Shown: positions 52,901 through 63,097 of the stretch, piece after piece
How positions within the stretch are numbered: position 1 is the stretch's first letter
Layout of the letters: the number at the start of each line of letters is the position of its first letter
NCBI GenBank assembly: GCA_020636375.1
Contig: JACJXZ010000006.1
Location: 1-64,000 of the forward strand
DNA length: 64,000 bases
From: Lewinellaceae bacterium
Lineage (GTDB): Bacteria > Bacteroidota > Bacteroidia > Chitinophagales > Saprospiraceae
Direction: 5' to 3'
The notes under the pieces: generated by a model
Seen by the model: the letters and a program-made list of their open reading frames with translations, nothing else
The model's database searches: none
What the model was told of the DNA's origin: nothing
Translations under genes and position numbers: made by a program

Positions 52901-55900
52901 CAGGCCTGATAGCCGTCATAGGCATAACCGATGGGCTGGCCGAATTCGTCGTATTCAACGCCGCGGATGGTGGCGTCCGGCGCGGGCAGCACTTCGATGT
53001 CCATAGGTGCCGGCTCGTAGGCACAGCCGAGATCGTCGGTGACGGTGAGGCTGTAGATGCCGGTTTCGAACACCTGGATGGAGGCCGTCGTGTCGCCGGT
53101 CGACCAAAGCCAGGCGATGCCGCCGGCCGGGGCGCTTAGCACCGTAGTGTCGCCCTCGCAGAGCGGAGAGGGGACGGAGGCGGTTATGTCTCCGCTCAGG
53201 GCATTGGGCTCGACGGTAATATCCCGGCTGAAAGTATTCTCACAGCCATAAATACTCCGGGCGGCGAGGGTGACGGTATAGGTGCCGGGGCTGTCGTAGC
53301 GGTGATAAGGCGCCATCAGCTCTGAGCTGTTGGCTTCCCCGCTGGCCGGGTCGCCGAAGTCCCATTCGACATGCACGACCTCCGGCCCCACGTCGGCAGT
53401 AAACGGCAGGGCGGTGGCTTCGCAGGAAATGCCCGGCTCTGCAAAGCTCACGGCCGGCGGGCCAAACACTTCTATCTCCTTGGTAATGCTGGCGGTGCAG
53501 CCTTCCGAGCTGGTGACTTCCAGGCTTACCATATACAACCCAGGGGCATCAAAAACATGCATGGGATTGGCCGTAGTGGCGATATTGGCGGCGCCGCTGG
53601 CCGGGTCGCCAAAGTCCCATGCCCAGGCGGTGATGGAGGTAGACGGCAGGAAGGTGGACAGGTCGGTAAACGGCACAGCTACACCGGCACAGGCTGTATC
53701 GGCGCTGAAGTTGGCCGCCAGGACGACGGAGTCTACCTTCAGGATGCCGCAGATGGCGGTGGAACCCGGATTGCCCGGGTCGTCAAATTCGGCAGCCATC
53801 AGGATGCGGTAGTAACCCGGCCCGGAAAAGTCGTGAGAGGGGTTGTCGAGGTTGGAAATATTATTTGCCCCGCTGGCCGGGTCGTCGAAGAACCAGGAGG
53901 TCGTCCCCGGAATATAACCGGAGGACGTATTTTGATAATCGTGAATATCGCAGGCCGCAGTAGGCAGGATGTTGAAATCCAGGTTGACCAGGAATGGGCA
54001 GCCGCCGCCGGGCCCGCCGCCGCCGCTGCAATCCTCGATGACGGCGATGCTGTTGGATCGGAAGGTGCAGCCATTGACATCGGTGATCTCCACGTAATAT
54101 ACCCCGGTTGCCGTGGCGGTGTACTGCGGCGCATCCGCCCCTGCCGGATTGCCGTCCTGATACCATTGGTAGTTGTAGCCCGCATCCGTATTGAGGGCAA
54201 AGAGGCGGGTAAGTGGCGCGACATTGCAAAAGACGTTCGGGTCGGGCGTCGAAATGGAAATATCGGATTCGGGATAAGGCATGATGCGGAAGGTGGTGTC
54301 TCCGGTGCAGCCGTTGGCGTCGGTGGCGATGAGGCGGTAAGTTCCCGGCCCGAGGAAAGGGTCGGGGTTGGAGGACAGGAGGTTCCCGTCTTTGTCCCGC
54401 CACTCGTAGCTGCTGAATGCCGCCGTGGTTTGCACCTGCGTGGTTTCATTGGGGCAAAGGGCGGGCGGGTGCTGCACTGCCGGCTCCGGCAGGCCGTGGA
54501 CCTGCACATTGATGTCGGCAGATTGCCCGCAGCTCTGTACGGTAACCGTTGCCGGGCCGACATGGTGCCAGAGGATTTCCACCGTTGCTTCGTCGTCTTC
54601 TCCGGTGATCGTCCCGGCGCCGGCGGGGCTGATGGCCCAGGCGTATTCCAGCCCGGTGTAGGCGTCGGTGGAGAAGGTAGAAAGGCCCTCATCGCAGGCG
54701 TCGGTTGGCCCGCTGAGGGTGAGGGTGGGGATGGTGCCCAGTATCTGAGTGAAAGGTTCCGATTCGCAGTCCAGCCCGTCGATCTGTGTCACAGTCAACT
54801 CAAAGGGCGGCGTGGCGCCGAAGCTCACGTTGATCCTGCGGCCTTCCCGCACGGTGGCCGTGCCTCCGTCGATGACCTCCCAGCGGAAGCGGGCGTTGGC
54901 CAGGGGCGACTGGGCTTCGTAGGTGTAAACCTGCCCCGGGCAGATGAGCGAATCGCCGAGGATGGCATCCACCGGCGGCGGCGGGGCCGTTACGGCGACG
55001 ATGGTAATATGCTGCGGCGTGCAGTAATCGCCGGGATTCTCCGGTTCGGCGATCAGGCGGTAGGCGCCGGCGGGGATGCTCCAGTCCACCGTGGGCGTGG
55101 CGGTGGGGGCGGCGGACGTCCACGCCACGCTGCCATCGGGGGCTATCACTGTCCAGTTGCAGCTTACCGGCGCGTTGCCGGGGATGCTGCGGGTGCTGTA
55201 GGCGCTGCTCTGCCCCTGGCAGTTCTCGATGGGCCCGCTGACGGTGAAGGCGGGGTTGATGTCTACCTCCAGGGTGTCGCCGCCGCCGCAGCCCAGGTAG
55301 CAGTTGTCGAAGGAAACGGCCACCCACTGTTGCTCATTGGGCAGGAAGCCGTCGAACCATTCTACCACGATCTCGTTGGTGCCCTGCCCGGAGACGATGG
55401 TTCCGAAATTGGAAACGGACCAGTCGAAGGACGTGCCGCCGTAAGGCGTGATGCTGTAGGCGCTGATGTCGCCCCGGCAAACGTTGGCCGGCCCGTCGAT
55501 GGCGGCGTCTTCGGAGAGGATGGGCACCCGGATGAAGGAGGGTTGCAGGCAGGTGTTGAGGGAAGGGCAGTCCTCCACCGTCAGTTCGATGATGCCTTCC
55601 GGCCCGGCGCCCCAGTCGACGGAAACGAAATCGTCATTCGGCCCGCCGCCGTCGACGACCGTGCCGTTGCCGCTGACCGTCCAGAGGTAGGTGCCGCAAC
55701 TGGCCTGGGCGGTATAGGTGCCCAGGGTATTTTCGCAGATGGTGCCCACGCAGTCGACCAGGGGGCTTTCGCCGGCTTCCACGACGACGGTGAGGGTGGC
55801 GGCGTCCGAACACAGGCAGGCGTTGTAGGCGGTGAGTTCTACCGTAAACGTGCCGGGGTTGTTATAAATGGCGGCACCGTTGGTGTTGGTTGAAGTGGTG

Positions 55901-56679
55901 CCATTGCCGAAATTCCAGCTGAAGGTTTCGGCATACTGGCTGGTATTCTGGAAAAGGACTTCCTGGCCCTGGCAAACAAAAACGGTATCATTTACGGCGG
56001 CGGGGGTGGTGGTAAAGCCGGCGATAGGATCGTCTAGTATCTCGACACATTTGGTGATTGTGAGGGGGTCTCCGCAAAAATTATAGAAGAAGACGAAAGT
56101 AACCGTTCCTGCTCCCGGGGTTCCCCATTCGACGGTCAACTGGTCGAAGTTTTGCGATATGATCTGGCCGCCGGTTACGGTGAAATCGAAATTGGTTGTT
56201 GGGATGCCGCCGGCAAAATATTCTATGCTGTACGTCACCCGGCTGTTGGCACAGACCACGTCGCAGGCTTGCGAAATGCTGTCCTGCCCCGGGCTGTTCG
56301 CGGCCGGGCAGACGGCGGCGGCATCGGAATACACCTCGGCGTAGAAGAAATCCTGATTGACCTGAATGAAGATGGAGTCGGCAAAGGTTGTCCCGTTGAT
56401 GCTGTAAGCCAGGAGGTTGAGCTGGTACTGGCCGGGGCCGGGAGGGCAGATCGTTATTGTCGGCTCGTTGGAGAGGATGGTGTTCGGTTCTTGCGGAAAA
56501 TACCAGAAGAACTCAACGAAGAGGCTGTCCATGGGGGAAATCGAATAGGTGCCGCAATTGCCGAGGCAGAGTAACTGAGGCCCGGTGATCTGGTAATCGT
56601 CCTGGGCTTGTCCTTTGGGCAGCAGCGCAAGGGTACACGCGAATAAAAAGATCAGTCTTGGGATAAGCAGTTGATACAT
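49957..56679 (-). CDS. Giant PKD-repeat T9SS adhesin with eight Cys repeats, 2240 aa
   Basis: A paralogue of the 1981-aa protein with the same order: signal peptide (MYQLLIPRLIFLFACTLALL...), PKD/Ig-like domains (about 30-1470), an SdrD-like domain (GEVYVDVNDNGIIDAADTT, ~1495), then about eight 47-51-residue repeats of the form ELSACxGxTVxYNG...FTNAAGCDSTVTVTV (about 1580-1980), and a CHU_C type B T9SS domain (LYVPNAFSPNEDGRNDAFLP). The paired Cys in each repeat suggest one disulfide per unit. The central four repeats are very alike at DNA level (153-bp period). Surface adhesin or gliding-associated. Confidence 0.9.
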   Translation of the reverse strand: MYQLLIPRLIFLFACTLALLPKGQAQDDYQITGPQLLCLGNCGTYSISPMDSLFVEFFWYFPQEPNTILSNEPTITICPPGPGQYQLNLLAYSINGTTFADSIFIQVNQDFFYAEVYSDAAAVCPAANSPGQDSISQACDVVCANSRVTYSIEYFAGGIPTTNFDFTVTGGQIISQNFDQLTVEWGTPGAGTVTFVFFYNFCGDPLTITKCVEILDDPIAGFTTTPAAVNDTVFVCQGQEVLFQNTSQYAETFSWNFGNGTTSTNTNGAAIYNNPGTFTVELTAYNACLCSDAATLTVVVEAGESPLVDCVGTICENTLGTYTAQASCGTYLWTVSGNGTVVDGGGPNDDFVSVDWGAGPEGIIELTVEDCPSLNTCLQPSFIRVPILSEDAAIDGPANVCRGDISAYSITPYGGTSFDWSVSNFGTIVSGQGTNEIVVEWFDGFLPNEQQWVAVSFDNCYLGCGGGDTLEVDINPAFTVSGPIENCQGQSSAYSTRSIPGNAPVSCNWTVIAPDGSVAWTSAAPTATPTVDWSIPAGAYRLIAEPENPGDYCTPQHITIVAVTAPPPPVDAILGDSLICPGQVYTYEAQSPLANARFRWEVIDGGTATVREGRRINVSFGATPPFELTVTQIDGLDCESEPFTQILGTIPTLTLSGPTDACDEGLSTFSTDAYTGLEYAWAISPAGAGTITGEDDEATVEILWHHVGPATVTVQSCGQSADINVQVHGLPEPAVQHPPALCPNETTQVQTTAAFSSYEWRDKDGNLLSSNPDPFLGPGTYRLIATDANGCTGDTTFRIMPYPESDISISTPDPNVFCNVAPLTRLFALNTDAGYNYQWYQDGNPAGADAPQYTATATGVYYVEITDVNGCTFRSNSIAVIEDCSGGGGPGGGCPFLVNLDFNILPTAACDIHDYQNTSSGYIPGTTSWFFDDPASGANNISNLDNPSHDFSGPGYYRILMAAEFDDPGNPGSTAICGILKVDSVVLAANFSADTACAGVAVPFTDLSTFLPSTSITAWAWDFGDPASGAANIATTANPMHVFDAPGLYMVSLEVTSSEGCTASITKEIEVFGPPAVSFAEPGISCEATALPFTADVGPEVVHVEWDFGDPASGEANSSELMAPYHRYDSPGTYTVTLAARSIYGCENTFSRDITVEPNALSGDITASVPSPLCEGDTTVLSAPAGGIAWLWSTGDTTASIQVFETGIYSLTVTDDLGCAYEPAPMDIEVLPAPDATIRGVEYDEFGQPIGYAYDGYQACFGTDIFLEVIANPQYSYTWSNGTTGTQIEFSEDRNSLLPVGTHEIFVAVTNNTTGCPDTVGPFVVEVHPLPAQVQITDSPAGPNCESTPVTFSVTSPDPAITYRWNNGLEGPTMTASQAGEYFATAVNAFGCEAESNRLEITAGPNISLVPSGCYSRCRPDTLCLPEIPGIVSYQWYFNGSPLGPLQTGMPELVADQSGEYYVEMTNSDGCTLNSGPLVLDMFDGVGTILGEVYVDVNDNGIIDAADTTYSGAALELLQNGTVVGSTASGPDGTYAFPNIAADAYTVRLDTNSTSPLGLLVNSVDTSFTGCGTTVIINWLLEDCPVIMTEVTLSGCESINYAGIPFTSDTSFVAAYTTSSGCDSLEEVNIIILQPSDSSLELSACTGSTVEYNGVQLNPNQVRAFNFTNAVGCDSTVIVTVLELLPTSSTVELSACTGSTVPYDTAQLSPGQVRDFTFTNAAGCDSTVTVTVAELLPSSSSVELSACQGTTADYNGTALNPGQQQDFTFTNAAGCDSTVTVTVAVLQPTSSSLELSACPGATVEYEGTPLSPGQQQDFIFTNAAGCDSTVTVTVTALPTDETLIQLAACPGETADYDGTPIPAGEAQDFSFTNQFGCDSLVRVEVAELPTYRQDVELSTCQDSVFFAGMMLPVGSTELVLATQSGCDSVLAVQVTRYPEEQTELVLEACPDSTVTYQGEALAPGDERTITLISQFGCDSVVHVLVQAYPEPALEAVVEEDCPDASIGAIIGSVTQETLPPYRFSLDGSSYSDNPLFDGLESGAYNLFVQDGRGCTASVPVQVKEPAPLVFEVLQDSLSCDKPTATLTVAILSGDDGALEILWGDGSTDPGLAVDSAGLYSLRVSNSCQIIGQQILVPAPALRADQMLYVPNAFSPNEDGRNDAFLPAAASDAEFLEYDFRVFNRWGAELFSTDDFSAGWDGTVQGNRQSTGVYVWYVKGRMRVCGQEVDIYKEGDVVLMR
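50690..51930 (-). repeat. Tandem 153-bp Cys-repeat array inside the adhesin
   Basis: Units recur every ~153 bp; GTAGAATCGCAGCC-type cores recur near 51194, 51347, 51500 and 51653. The four central copies are the most alike, the outer ones diverged, as expected when unequal exchange works in the middle. Confidence 0.75.
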
Positions 56680-56977
56680 GTTTAGGGATTGAGAGGCGGG
56701 AGGGGGCGGTTGTTGGTTGTCAGTTGTTAGTTGTCAGTTGTTAGTTGTTGGTTGCACAACGAACAACAGTGAACGAAAAACAAACAACTCAACCAGCGCC
56801 CACCTTGCCGGTGAAACAATGGAAACTCAAAGGAACAACAGTAAGAAAGGGTTTCGAGCCATAGACACCCGGAGCGTGAAATTCGCTGCCTGTTTACCAG
56901 CACTTGTCCCTTCAATACCCTTATTTGTCCGATATACTGTCATCTGAATTGCCAAAGTAGTGAGGGAACGGCCTGCT
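56680..56977. other. Gap upstream of the 2240-aa adhesin
   Basis: Contains a GTTGTTAGTTGTCA tandem stretch (56706-56755) and a possible short frame (METQRNNSKKGFRAIDTRSV, 56820 on) that I cannot support. The 3' part (from 56927, TTGTCCGATATACTGTC) is duplicated with changes at 58265. Confidence 0.5.
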
Positions 56978-57048
56978 CGTGCCGCGATCATCCTGATCGC
57001 AAGTGCCATAATTTATTTATGCCTTGCGATCAGGATGATCGCGGCACG
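56978..57048. repeat. Palindrome with perfect 26-bp arms
   Basis: The 26-bp arms at 56978-57003 and 57023-57048 are exact complements (start CGTGCCGCGATCATCC), around a 19-bp A+T-rich loop. The same arm recurs at 58340 and 58505. It lies 42 bp beyond the end of the truncated adhesin copy. Confidence 0.85.
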
Positions 57049-57089
57049 AATAAACTGAGTTGGAATTGGAGGGTAGAGCTTGTTTGCCC

Positions 57090-58121
57090 CTACCGCATCA
57101 ACACCACATCCCCTTCCAGAAAATAATCCCGTTCCTGCCCGCAGGCGCGAATCCTGCTTTGGATGTACCAGGCATAGACGCCGGCATTCAGCCTCCTGCC
57201 CCCGACGGCCCCGTCCCAGCCCTCCGAAGGGTTCTGGGTACTGAAAAGCTCGCCTCCCCAGCGGCTGAAAACTTTGAATTCGTAATCCACGACCTCAGTA
57301 TCTGCGGCAAAGGCAGGCAGGAAACGGTCGTTATTGCCGTCTCCATTGGGAGAGAAGGCATTGGGGACATAAATCAACGCCCCTTCTTTCGGGACAGGCG
57401 GAGGAACGCGAATTTCTTCAGTAGCCTCCTGGCAGGAGTTACTGACCTGTAAGGAATAAATGCCGGCACTGTTCACCTGCCGGCTGAATCCGGAGCTGCC
57501 ATCCTCCCACCGGTAGAGCAGGCTGCCGTCGTCACCCGAAAGGATTCTGGCAATTAAGGTGGCAACGGGATTATCGCAGGCCATAGAGTCCAGGACAAGC
57601 TCGAAAAGCAACGGAGCGGCCTCCATTACTTCTACTTCCACAGCGGCGGTACATCCGTTCCCGTCCTGGGCCAGCAGGGTATAGAAACCGGCCTCCAGCC
57701 CTTCAAAAACGGGGCTGTCCGTATGGGGTGACCCATTGAGGGAGAATAGGTATGGCGGCTCGGTTGCCAGCGCGATCAGAGCGGCGATACTTCCGGAAGC
57801 AGTGTCCGGGCAGCCATCTGTTGTTATGGCCTCCAATCCGGGCGTTGGCAGAGCTTGTACGACAGCGTGAACGATGGAATCGCACCCATATTGGTTGGCC
57901 AGGGCCACCGTCGCCTCTTCCCCGGTTGCCAGTTCCAGCCCTTGAAAGGAGGCGGTTTCACCCGGGCAGGCTTCCAGTACTACTTCCGTTTGGTCCTCCG
58001 GGTACCGGATAACCTGGACGGAAATGATCGAATCACAGCCTGCGGCATTGGTGAAGTTAAAAGCCCGCACCTGATTGGGGCTGAGTTGTACCCCGTTGTA
58101 CTCGACAGTGGTTCCGGTACA
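57090..58121 (-). pseudogene. Truncated third adhesin copy: Cys repeats plus CHU_C only
   Basis: Encodes the last ~344 residues of the adhesin family: one partial and two full Cys repeats, a SprB-like segment (GFYTLLAQDGNGCTAAVEV) and the CHU_C domain (IYVPNAFSPNGDGNNDRFLP). Similarity starts inside a repeat at 58121 (CTGTTVEYNGVQLSPN) and is preceded by an in-frame stop at 58161 with no start codon or signal peptide. It cannot be exported as it stands; the internal ATG at 58070 would make a 326-aa product without a signal peptide. It may serve as a sequence donor for the full gene upstream. Confidence 0.75.
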
Positions 58122-58339
58122 ATCCCTTTTGTTGAAGCTCTTTGGTGATGTATTGATGAGTTAGCGATAATTGGTGCCGATAAAAATACACAATGTTGCC
58201 ATAAAAAGCGCTGCCAAAAAATTAAGGTGGGGTTTATCTGCCTGGCAGGCGGAAATAGTCCCTGGTATGGAGCCGTTTGTCCGATATACGGCCAGATGAA
58301 TTGTCAAAGTGGCGGGAGAGTGTTAATTTGGGGCCTGCT

Positions 58340-58530
58340 CGTGCCGCGATCATCTTGCTTTGCCCGCAGGGGTAAAATCCAGGAGGAAAACAGTTGGCGC
58401 CCCAGCCAACTAAAAATTACTGCATTTGGGTACCCGTGCCTTTTCGAAAATGAAATTGGCACAACACAAAAAGGCTCAAGCACACGACGAAATAAGATTA
58501 CAGCCTTGCGATCAGGATGATCGCGGCACG
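58340..58530. repeat. Expanded second copy of the 56978 palindrome
   Basis: The right arm (58505-58530) is identical to that at 57023-57048. The left arm keeps 15 bases (58340-58354) before an unrelated ~150-bp centre. The preceding TTTGTCCGATATAC segment (from 58265) is also shared with the copy at 56927. It ends 18 nt before the clpB start, so it lies in the promoter region of that gene. Confidence 0.7.
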
Positions 58531-58548
58531 AATAAAACTAAACGAACC

Positions 58549-60453
<1,905 letters not shown>

Positions 60454-61337
60454 GCGAGTACCAGGAGCGGCACAACGTCAGCCGCCTGGTGGGCGCCCCT
60501 CCGGGCTACGTGGGCTACGACGAGGGCGGCCAGCTGACCGAGGCGGTGCGCCGCCGCCCCTACTCCATCGTGCTGCTCGACGAGATCGAAAAGGCCCACC
60601 ACGACACCTTCAACATCCTGCTCCAGGTGCTCGACGACGGCCGCCTGACCGATAACAAAGGCCGCGTAGCCAACTTCCGCAACACCATCATCATCATGAC
60701 CTCCAACATGGGCGCGGAGACCATCCTGGAGAACTTCGAGGACCTGGACGTGCTGCCGGAAGACAAGCACCGGGAGATCATCGAGGCTACCAAAGACGAG
60801 GTGTTCGAACTGCTCAAAGAGAACCTGCGCCCCGAATTCCTCAACCGCATCGACGAGCAGATCATGTTCCTGCCGCTGACCCGGGAGGAGATCAAGCAGA
60901 TCATGCGGCTTCTGCTCCGCAAGGTAGACAAGATGCTGGCCCGCCAGAGCCTCGTCCTCCGGCTGAGCCCCGCCGCCGAAGAACTGCTCGCCGACCTGGG
61001 CTACGACCCGCAGTTCGGCGCCCGGCCCATGAAGCGGGTGCTGCAGAAGGAGGTGATCAACGAGTTGTCCAAGCTGGTGCTGGCAGGTGCTTTCACCGCC
61101 GGCGACACCATTTACGTGGACGAGAAAGATGATGAACTGACGTTCTCGAAAGAACCGTTCAAGGGAGCGCCCGCGGCGCCGAAGAAGGAAAAGGCGCCGG
61201 CCAAACAAAAGGATACATCCAAAGAGAAGGAGGAGCAGAAAGCTAATGACGAGCGGAAGAAGCAGTTGGAAGAGCTGCAGAAGGCCACGAAGGATGTGGA
61301 GGATGCGGTGAAGGAGGTGAAGAAGAAAGAATAGGAA

Positions 61338-61516
61338 GCCAGCTGGGCGCGATTCCTTTTTGTACCCCTGGCTCGGTTTTAGGTTTTAGGCTATAGGTTT
61401 TAAGGGGCAACCCAGGCCTAATTGGGCACTCAACAGGTTCCTAACGTCCAAAACCTAATGCCTAAACCCTCCCAACACCGGAGGGGCACAATTTAGCATC
61501 GCGCCCAGCCAGCTGG
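61338..61516. repeat. Palindromic element after clpB
   Basis: GCCAGCTGGGCGCGAT (61338-61353) pairs with ATCGCGCCCAGCCAGCTGG (61498-61516) apart from an extra CCAG unit, and GGTTTTAGGCTATAGGTTTT pairs loosely with AAAACCTAATGCCTAAACC. No coding frame. Confidence 0.65.
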
Positions 61517-61840
61517 GTAGATACGCCGCATAGCCTTTAGGCCGCATAGCCTGCCGGTACCTGCCGACAAAAAGAAAAGCACGCTATGCTTCTTCCGCAG
61601 GGCGGGGCAGTTTTTTTTCAAACCGACATTGTTGTTTTCGCGGGAGTTGCTTAAATTGGAGGGGCGGATCAGGGGAGGATGAGCGTTTGCAGGCGGTTAT
61701 AATCGATTACAAACGGGTAAGGAGAGAGATTGAGGAAATATACGCACCACGGTTTATTGGAAACGCGTACTTCGCTTTTTTGTGTAGACGGAGGTGCGTT
61801 TGTACACAAGTTCGGCACAATTATAAGAAAGATAGTCAAA
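61517..61840. other. Boundary gap before the A+T-rich segment
   Basis: About 324 bp. It switches from G+C-rich to A+T-rich sequence. It includes GCCGCATAGCC tandem copies near 61525-61560. A GTTCGGCAC motif (61811-61819) complementary to GTGCCGAAC in the attC-like site at 62991 lies just upstream of the PIN-like gene. No gene supported. Confidence 0.5.
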
Positions 61841-62986
61841 ATGATAAATGTGGTTTTTGATACAAATATTTGGCTTTACCTAGCAAACGGCTTCGATGCT
61901 TTGTCGAAAAAGTTTCCGGAAGGTAGTCACCACATTGAATTGTTCAACGAAATAAAAAAGAAACAAGACGAAGGTGAAATAAAGCTCATTATTAATGATG
62001 TCATATTAATCGAATGGGAAAGAAATAAACATCATACTCAATCTCGAATAGAGAAGTTGAAGAGAAGAATTGAGGAAGTCGATAAAGATTTTAAAAAAAT
62101 AAGAAATTACTATGATGCTGATGATGTAGAAGCACAAGAAAAACTAAACGACAGGGTGAAAGAGAAAATACAAACAGAAATTGAAGAAAATGAGAAGCAC
62201 ATAGAAATTGTTGAGAAGTTCTTGAAGGAGGAATGTCAAATTATAGAGATTTCAGATGAAGTGAAGAAGAGGGTTTGGGAACTTGCAATAAAGAAAGATG
62301 TACCATTTTTAAAGAACAAGAATAATATTGGTGATGCAACATTGTTTTTTAGCGCCATCGAATTCTTAGAAACAACTGATCCAATAATTGAAGGGACAAT
62401 ATTTATTTCAAATAATTCTGAAGATTTTTGTGAAGAAGGCAATAGGAATGAATTTCATCCAAAATTGATACAGCATATAAAAAACAGGACATTAAAGTAT
62501 GCAAGAACTCTTCACCAAGGGATAAAGTTTAGTGAGGAAATGCAGGTTCAAATAGAAGAAATACAGAAAGAAATAGAAGAATTAGCTAGACAAGAAGCTT
62601 ATCTCGAATCAATATCATTTTATTGCCAAAGCTTCTTTTGTGAAGGAAATGAGCACATTATTTCTTGGGGATATCTGGACAACAAAATAAAAATTCTAGA
62701 TAAGTCATTTTTAGAGTACGACCCTAATCAGCTGAATTTATTCCCAGATTTACCGATCGAAGAACCAAAAATCCGAGAATCTGGATTTGGAGATTGCGTA
62801 ATCTGTGGTACGACTCATATTGAATGTCCAAATTGTGGTGAAATAATATGTGGTGTGTCAATATGGGCTGATTCGGAAGTATACAAGTGTGAATATTGTG
62901 AGTCGAAGTTTAGATTTGATTACAATAAAAGATTTGAAGAACAGGTAGTTTATCTTGATATTGAAGAAAACTCAGAAGAAAGATGA
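61841..62986 (+). CDS. PIN-like (DUF4935-type) nuclease with C-terminal zinc ribbon
   Basis: A 381-aa protein from the ATG at 61841 (MINVVFDTNIWLYLANGFDA); an upstream ATG at 61730 would prepend 37 residues of non-coding character. The N-terminal D7 and NDVILIEWERNKH (acid on strand 2), then NNIGDATLFFSAIEF with a third Asp, and FISNNSEDF fit the PIN-like DUF4935 fold, with a coiled-coil insertion (about 75-140). The C-terminus has CVICG...CPNCGEIICG...CEYC, a zinc ribbon (~305-360). Strongly A+T-rich codons. Probable RNA-cutting defence or stress effector in a mobile cassette. Confidence 0.78.
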   Translation: MINVVFDTNIWLYLANGFDALSKKFPEGSHHIELFNEIKKKQDEGEIKLIINDVILIEWERNKHHTQSRIEKLKRRIEEVDKDFKKIRNYYDADDVEAQEKLNDRVKEKIQTEIEENEKHIEIVEKFLKEECQIIEISDEVKKRVWELAIKKDVPFLKNKNNIGDATLFFSAIEFLETTDPIIEGTIFISNNSEDFCEEGNRNEFHPKLIQHIKNRTLKYARTLHQGIKFSEEMQVQIEEIQKEIEELARQEAYLESISFYCQSFFCEGNEHIISWGYLDNKIKILDKSFLEYDPNQLNLFPDLPIEEPKIRESGFGDCVICGTTHIECPNCGEIICGVSIWADSEVYKCEYCESKFRFDYNKRFEEQVVYLDIEENSEER

Positions 62987-62991
62987 AACTG

Positions 62992-63062
62992 TGCCGAACA
63001 AGGCACATATCGGTCATGCCGCTTAAGCAGCGGCACGCCGTATGTGCTGGACGTTATGGGCA
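62992..63062 (+). other. attC-like recombination site (candidate)
   Basis: An imperfect palindrome: TGCCGAACAAGGCACATA...(62992 on) against TATGTGCTGGACGTTATGGGCA (to 63062), with AAC and GTT at equivalent places near the ends, mismatched bulges on one side and a 5-nt unpaired top (TAAGC). Length (71 bp) and layout (outer boxes, inner arms, bulges) resemble integron attC sites. It starts 5 nt after the stop of the PIN-like gene, the usual cassette order. The R' core GTTATGG deviates from the consensus GTTRRRY, and no integrase is in the window. Confidence 0.55.
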
Positions 63063-63097
63063 AGGAAAAAAGAAAAAAACCAACATAAATAGTAAAA

